DNA from: Prostheceraeus crozeri
Lineage: Eukaryota; Platyhelminthes; Polycladida; Euryleptidae
NCBI GenBank assembly: GCA_907163375.1
Contig: CAJQUW010001972.1
Span: forward strand, 744,001 to 808,000
DNA: 64,000 nucleotides
Reading direction: 5' to 3'
The position numbers and the translations under genes are program-made. Of the stretch, positions 58,578 to 64,000 are shown in pieces (positions within the stretch are counted from its first letter, which is position 1; the number at the start of each line of letters is the position of its first letter). The notes beneath the pieces are model-generated. The model saw only the letters and a program-made list of their open reading frames with translations. It ran no database searches and was not told where the DNA came from.

Positions 58578-59377
58578 TGTCTTATAGAATTATAACAGTA
58601 GTAAGTGTCCAACAGTTGATGACTTGAAGCGCGTCGTAGTTGATTTTGACAACGAAATTACTCTCAATAAAAATGCGACCGCAGTTTTTGCCGACTGTAG
58701 TATTGTATAGATCACGAAGGTCATCATCAGGTTAATACGTTTGATAACTGATAAGTGCGTGTGTGCTTTAATAATTTTAATCATTTCAGAAAACTTTGCA
58801 GGGGCTTGAATTCTACATTTTAAAAAATGAAGGCGAGTTTATCCACATATGTTATCTAAAACTAATAAAACATATTTCTTGTCATGAAGAGAATTCTTTC
58901 AAAATGCACTCATACAAGTCTTATGAGGTGTGGAACTCAATACATCCTCTTTCACGCTGAAATCAATGTAAAATATAGTTGTCTGTTTCCGCTGTTGTTA
59001 GGCCTTTGGGCTGTTGTTGTTCTTGTGCAACTTACATTTACTTAACGGTATTTGCTAAACTGTATTTTTCAGAATCTTCCTTTTCCGTCTGATTACTAAT
59101 GATCAAACATGCGCGTTTGTAGAACTGAGCAACAGACATAAATAGCATCAATACAATGATTTACTCTTAATACATTCAAGCTATTTTCATTTGCTTACAC
59201 TGAACTGAAAAGTGGAATTTCGTAATTTGGAAATTAGTCAGAATTTAGTGAATTCCCGTTTGATTTGCTAGAGCTGTGCTCACACAGCAAATTAAAGTCA
59301 ATATCCAGATTTCTCTAAGGTGATACGGATTTATCATAAGAATAGTCCAATTGGAAGTTTGAAAATTTTCTTCAACC
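58578..59377. other. Non-coding; nothing recognised
   Basis: AT-rich, no gene recognised. Confidence 0.4.
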
Positions 59378-59422
59378 CTCTGAGATCTAAAGGGGGTGTC
59401 AGTGGACCCCCTTCACAAATTC
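59378..59422 (+). repeat. Direct repeat C, copy 1 (possible transposon end)
   Basis: ACCCTCTGAGATCT followed by AGGGGG and TCAGTGGACCCCCTT. It recurs in the same orientation at 62440-62486. It resembles piggyBac-type ends (CCCTCTG plus a GGGG..CCCC palindrome) but has no TTAA and no inverted partner. Confidence 0.6.
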
Positions 59423-60128
59423 TTAGCTTTCCTGCTTAAACCGATATCAAAACAAGTTGATTTTTAGTAAAGCAATTTTGATCACTTGTAGAAGATTGAT
59501 ATAATTACTTCTAAATGAGCATAACAAATATGGTGCTTTAACACTTACTTTACCAAGAAAAAAAGTAGCATGGTTTACCATGGGGTGCGATCCACCCCAA
59601 TTCACAATCGGTTGTTGTAAATGCTTTTAATCAATCTTAGCAATATTTTCATACTAAAAGATTTTCGAACACTGTTAAATAGTGCTAGAAGCACGAATAA
59701 AGCAGTCAGTTTTCGCAAGTTTTTGTTTTAATTGAATTAAATTTAATCACCGTTTCGGAAAATCCTTCACCTGCTGACTGGCATTATATCACCTGCATAC
59801 GTTCTCTTTCTAAAACGATTTGTCAAAAAATTGTCTGTAGACTATATAGCGGTGGATATGTCAAGAAAAAGTGAGTATGAATTTATTGAATTCTGACTAC
59901 AATGGTATTTACTGCACGAAATATCAGGAAACTCTAATTTATCTTGAAAAACTAAGTGACTATATGTAGGATAATCGACTGATGTAATGACAGATCTTTC
60001 TAATCCTGAAATTTTAATCTTTTGAAGGGTAAACAGACGCATCCTAACTATACACATACCTGACTCTTACATTTGTAATTGAGAAAATATATGATTTTAC
60101 ATTATAAATGATATAAGGGAAAAAGGTA

Positions 60129-60197
60129 GGTCGACTCAGAACTCGACCCTGTGTCATGCTACTTCATGGTCTGTAGCTCTAACCACTATACCATGGA
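60129..60197 (-). repeat. tRNA-like sequence inside piggyBac element
   Basis: On the minus strand CATGGTATAGTGGTTAGAGC is a good A-box region and GGGTCGAGTTCTGAGTCGACC resembles a B box and T arm. Pairing is imperfect. It suggests a SINE head or tRNA fragment carried by, or inserted into, the element just before the transposase frame. Confidence 0.5.
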
Positions 60198-60217
60198 ATC
60201 TTATTATAGAGTGGTAG

Positions 60218-61348
60218 CAATTTATTGTCTATATTCGAAATCAAAGTGGTCCTACTAAGCATGCTCAAAGACACTGTGGTTCATCACCTGAGGAAGCCTT
60301 CAAATTATTCATTTCTCCCAGTCTTGTTCAAAAGATAGCTGAATGCACCAATAAGGAAGCTAGCGAGCATACACATACTTGGAAAGAAACAGATGTAGAA
60401 GAACTATATACTTTTTTCGGTTTGTTGCTTCTTGCTGGCGCTTTGCATGAGAACAAAACTCGACTGACTGACCTCTGGAGTGCGGCCGAGGGAAGGCCAA
60501 TATTCAATGATTCCATGGCCAGAAATCGATTCACTCAACTTCTACGTTATCTTCGATTTGATTGCCGGAGTGAAAGAAATTCTCGAGACAAATTTGCACC
60601 TTTGCGCTGTATTTTCGAAGAAATTGTGACTAAATTTCGAGCTAACTATTCACCTGGATCTGAATTGACTGTAGACGAACAGCTTGTCAGTTTCCCAGGG
60701 CGCTGTCCTTTTAAAATGTTCATCCCTTCAAAGCCAGGCCGCTATGAAATAAAGTTATGGGCTTTATGTGATTCAAAAACCTATTATTTTCTCAATTTAC
60801 AGCCTTACCTAGGAAGAGTTGGTGATGTTCCGGAAAGAGGTCAAGGTCAGTGTGTTGTACTTCAATTGACCGATTTCTACACAGGATCTGGCCGTCACAT
60901 CTATATGGACAATTTTTTTACAAGCTTGCAGCTTTCAAGAAATCTTCTTGGACGTCAAATGACTGTGACGGGCACCATTCGTCGTAATAAAACCGAATTA
61001 CCTTCGGAAATGATGCCTGATTCAACTAGGCACCAATTTACCAGTGTATTCGGATTTCAAGACAAAGTAACAATTGTATCCTACGTCGCGAAGAAAAATA
61101 AAGCAGTCATTCTTCTGTCGACCAACCATCACGACATCGACATTTCAAGTGATGAGTCAAGAAAACCTCAAATCATTCTTGATTACAATAAAGGAAAGTG
61201 CGGTGTGGACACACTAGACCAACTGGTGCGAAATTATAATTGCATTCGAAAAAGCAATCGTTGGCCTCTGACTTTGTTCATGAATTTGCTGAACAGCTGC
61301 TCATGCAACGCACTGGTTTTATTCCTCTACATGCATCCAGAATATTAA
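60218..61348 (+). CDS. piggyBac transposase (DDD), core ORF; C-terminal tail frameshifted
   Basis: It would cut and paste the element at TTAA without leaving a footprint. The frame is open from 60218 and reads SPEEAFKLFISPSLVQKIAE, EELYTFFGLLLLAGALHENK, MARNRFTQLLRYLRFD. The catalytic acids follow: LTVDEQLVSFPGRCP (D1), HIYMDNFFTSLQLS (D2) and KCGVDTLDQLVRNY with NRWP (D3 region). No in-frame ATG precedes the conserved start, so the true N-terminus is missing or in another frame. After 61348 the sequence shifts frame, but a Cys-rich domain is still readable at about 61480-61595 (CDHCPRERDRKSKKRC, VCAEHAVIKCPRC). That domain binds the element ends in this family. The core is intact; the protein as a whole is probably not functional. 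Confidence 0.88.
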   Translation, partial: QFIVYIRNQSGPTKHAQRHCGSSPEEAFKLFISPSLVQKIAECTNKEASEHTHTWKETDVEELYTFFGLLLLAGALHENKTRLTDLWSAAEGRPIFNDSMARNRFTQLLRYLRFDCRSERNSRDKFAPLRCIFEEIVTKFRANYSPGSELTVDEQLVSFPGRCPFKMFIPSKPGRYEIKLWALCDSKTYYFLNLQPYLGRVGDVPERGQGQCVVLQLTDFYTGSGRHIYMDNFFTSLQLSRNLLGRQMTVTGTIRRNKTELPSEMMPDSTRHQFTSVFGFQDKVTIVSYVAKKNKAVILLSTNHHDIDISSDESRKPQIILDYNKGKCGVDTLDQLVRNYNCIRKSNRWPLTLFMNLLNSCSCNALVLFLYMHPEY

Positions 61349-61909
61349 CAAAGAAGTGGACAAGTTTGAAAACGCTTTCTACTTCAATTGTCAAAGTCTC
61401 TTATTGGTTGCAAGAAGGGCAACGCACTTGAGCCGGCAAGGTTGTCAATGAGGCCTATCATCCAATCGGTACCGAAACAAAAGTGATGCGATCATTGTCC
61501 AAGAGAACGTGACAGAAAATCTAAAAAAAGATGTGTTCTTTTGTCAAACGACCGTGTGTGCTGAACATGCTGTCATAAAATGTCCACGTTGTTGACTGTA
61601 GAAAATTGAATACACCAATTGCTTTTTAGGATCATTCAGAACACAATCATAAACCTCCATTGTTGTTCGTTACCAAAAATATATTTGGGGTGTCATACAC
61701 CCCATGATAAACAACGCTACATTTTTTCAAAAACATTTTCACCGCGAAATGAATTCATACTTCAAAAAGTTTATTACTGTAACTTTTTAGTGATATTCAC
61801 CTCAAGGATAAACTGGGAGGGCATCTTCGGACTTTATCCACTTAAAGAAATACACAAAAAATGCGACGTCTTGGGGTGTGTAGACACACCATGGTAAAGT
61901 AAGGGTTAA

Positions 61910-62439
61910 TATGTCAACGACATTCGGCACAATATCAGCTCCATTAGAAGGCGGTTTCACGTGTATACAGATACAATGAAGATTCAGATAGCTAATTTTA
62001 TTGAAATTGATTTTCATGTGCAGCACAGTCCTTAAATTCCTTACTATTTCAAACTTATCCATGCTCATCGTAAATAGGCCTACCCGCAGGCATAATTGCT
62101 ACACTGTTAGATTCTCAAAGCAGCTGTGGAGATCTCAAACTCATCAATTGATGCGGTGAAAGCTTTGTCATCAGTCTTCTATTGGTGTTGAACTATAGAT
62201 ATAATGATAGCTTTCATCTTGAATACTGACTTATGCAGAATTGTTCATGTAGGTCAACCAGTCACGTGCGATCATGTACGAGAGCAAAGTATTCGCATTT
62301 TGCGAACTTATAGCACAGCGCACATGCAGGAGCATGATGCAAGCAACAACTGGATGAATTTCATGCAATATGTGCCATTATGGACATGCAAATGCAATCC
62401 CTTTTCATCTGATGATAAATTTTTTGATGAGAATTTCTA
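61910..62439. other. Non-coding; nothing recognised
   Basis: An 81-codon frame (62204-62449) is unrecognised. Confidence 0.4.
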
Positions 62440-62486
62440 CACCCTCTGAGATCTGAGGGGAGGGGTTCAGTGGACCCCTTTGGCCT
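62440..62486 (+). repeat. Direct repeat C, copy 2
   Basis: ACCCTCTGAGATCT, AGGGG and TTCAGTGGACCCCTTT, same orientation as 59378-59422. The pair brackets the piggyBac element, but at unequal distances (164 bp and 531 bp from its TTAA sites). Confidence 0.6.
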
Positions 62487-64000
62487 GTCTGCCATACTTC
62501 TACTCATTCAATTGCAAAATGGTGATTTTACATGGACATGAGCGGTTGATATAACGTCGATAGAAAAAGTGAAATAAAAATGTGGCTCCGGGATCCACTT
62601 TAGGTCTCTAGCATGGGTCAATGTATGATTCTACCATTACTGCTGAAGAGGCAAAATTTTCGCAAGCAATTAAAAATGCCAGCAACACCATGAAGATCTA
62701 TGATTCTGAAAAAACGTATGCCAGTATCGGTCTTGTCATAGCCGAAAAAAGTTCTGCAACTATTCTGAATAAAATCCGACGCATATATTGTAGGAATTCT
62801 TTAACAGATCGGGGTGACGGTTAAATATAAGTACGCTTCTCCTCATGCTTTATTTTAAAACCAGTCCCGGCTCTGGTATAATCACAGCTTCCAGGCCGCC
62901 TGCATAAGTCTTAATGTAAACTTCAATCAAAGTGCATGAAATTAAAATAAAGTTAACTATAATTGAACAAGCTGAGATCCCTATCAGATGATTTTTTGAA
63001 ACTAGGGAAATTCATTGTGGGCCCACATTCTCTAGAAAAACAGAATTATATGCGTAAGTATTTTAACATTAGGTTGACTTAAGCTGTTGAAATAGCATTA
63101 ATAGGAAAGTAGCTTATTAAAGGTCATAAACATAAGAGTTTTCCATGAGAATCAGTGATTCGGTAAAGAATTGCAGCTTTGTTCTATATATATTTTTTCC
63201 TAAATAATGTATGTTGTAGTATTTGAAACATAGCGATTGCTTTTCCAAATGTAATTTACTTTGAGAAAGATGCTCGAGCTATACATTTGTTTTTATGATT
63301 TCATTTGTAAAAGTAATTAAGTTCATAGCTTTTATTCCATGCATTATACATATTCATGCAAGAAGTGCAACAATTCTAGCCTAGTTATTATCGCGTGAAA
63401 TTCTTTGACATAATTCGCGAGTTTCAATTTGTTTTCACGGCAAATAGTGATTGCTATGCTAGGATGTTATAAAAGCATCACTGTCAAAGCATATGCGCTT
63501 TCAATATCTCAGCAAGATTTATGGCATGAAAGTCATACTTAAATGAAAGGAAAAAACTTTCTGAGATGAATTCAATCTTATAAACATATAGCTTGTCGTA
63601 GAATTGTAGCCTACATGTGCGCTAGGCCTATATCAGTCTATTTTATGCTATCTTTAAAATAAACATATTTCAGTTAAAGACATGCTAAATTTATGAATAA
63701 TGAACTATCACAACTATATGCAAACTTTCGATCATCATTTGATCGAATTAATAATTCATCCAAAGTCGGCCCGACCTCCGGCCGCCAACTTTCATGCAAA
63801 CCGGCCTCGATGACGTGGGTACTTTTGATTTTCGACAAGGAATAACGCCAGCCTGTAGTAGAAGGCCACCCAAGTTGAGGGGTTGAAAAATAGACTGCCA
63901 TGGTAGTCCAGTCCCGTGCAAGGATAGAACAATTTATTAGCGGTCATTTACACAACTAGTGCATAATTGCTTCTTTATAGCAGTTGAATATCTCAGATGC
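62487..64000. other. Non-coding; nothing recognised
   Basis: Small frames at 62621-62824 and 63674-63901 (minus) match nothing I know. A GC-rich patch GGCCCGACCTCCGGCCGCC at about 63769 stands out but has no partner. Confidence 0.35.

Larger units (their letters stand above)
59542..61905 (+). mobile_element. piggyBac element, 2364 bp, near complete
   Basis: The ends CACTTACTTTACCA and the inverse of CCCTTACTTTACCA (one mismatch) are flanked exactly by TTAA (59538-59541 and 61906-61909). Three GGGGTG-x-CACCCC-type palindromes lie near the ends: 59580-59598, about 61687-61705 and about 61872-61891. They may be transposase sites. The transposase gene fills the middle. Confidence 0.9.

Overview
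The window reads as nuclear DNA of an invertebrate animal, most likely marine. It is AT-rich, has no operons or prokaryotic signals, has exon-like fragments with GT/AG splice sites, and carries an animal-type transposon load: Penelope-like elements with GIY-YIG nucleases, piggyBac, Tc1/mariner, Harbinger, hAT-type non-autonomous elements and LINEs with a restriction-like endonuclease. I cannot name the species or phylum.

Host genes are sparse. The only recognisable host coding sequence is two first exons of SLC8B1/NCLX-like cation/Ca2+ exchangers on the + strand (6190-6387 and 40268-40456), 34 kb apart. Both end in phase 0 at a GT donor after the same VIM/IVIM sequence. A probable second exon follows the first copy (7162-7293). 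No later exons were found, so each gene is partial here or has long transposon-filled introns. A few anonymous open frames (about 535-829, 44264-44593, 58212-58577) may be exons but could not be identified.

Layout. 1490-4633: a nearly full-length but frameshifted RLE-type LINE (- strand). 5048-12720: an NCLX exon pair, two copies of a 228-bp dispersed repeat and a Tc1 fossil. 13456-14627: a non-autonomous hAT-type element with a perfect 8-bp target duplication. 15360-21560: a LINE tail, a possible MITE, a cluster of GGAGTCC palindromic repeats, and copy 1 of another repeat family. 22450-29180: a dense transposon nest in which two Penelope-like elements and a mariner-like element are separated by (TA)n tracts, and one Penelope element is itself split by a deleted Harbinger element. 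32897-34503: a deleted piggyBac element containing a Tc1 fossil. 35940-39105: two LINE tails. 40268-42190: the second NCLX exon 1 with a Tc1 element in its intron. 46300-47402: an RLE-type LINE tail and a poly-C inverted repeat. 51388-55810: a hairpin, a GC-richer block, a third Penelope fragment and an intact mariner-like element. 56090-60200: tRNA-like sequences (possible SINE heads) and an inverted pair of the 57.7-kb repeat. 59538-61909: an almost intact piggyBac element.

Most elements are broken. The exceptions are the 350-codon mariner-like transposase (54409-55461) and the piggyBac core ORF (60218-61348). The most informative structures are the Harbinger-split Penelope element, hammerhead-like motifs at Penelope ends, and the paired NCLX exons. 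Everything here was read by eye; no alignments or database searches were run.
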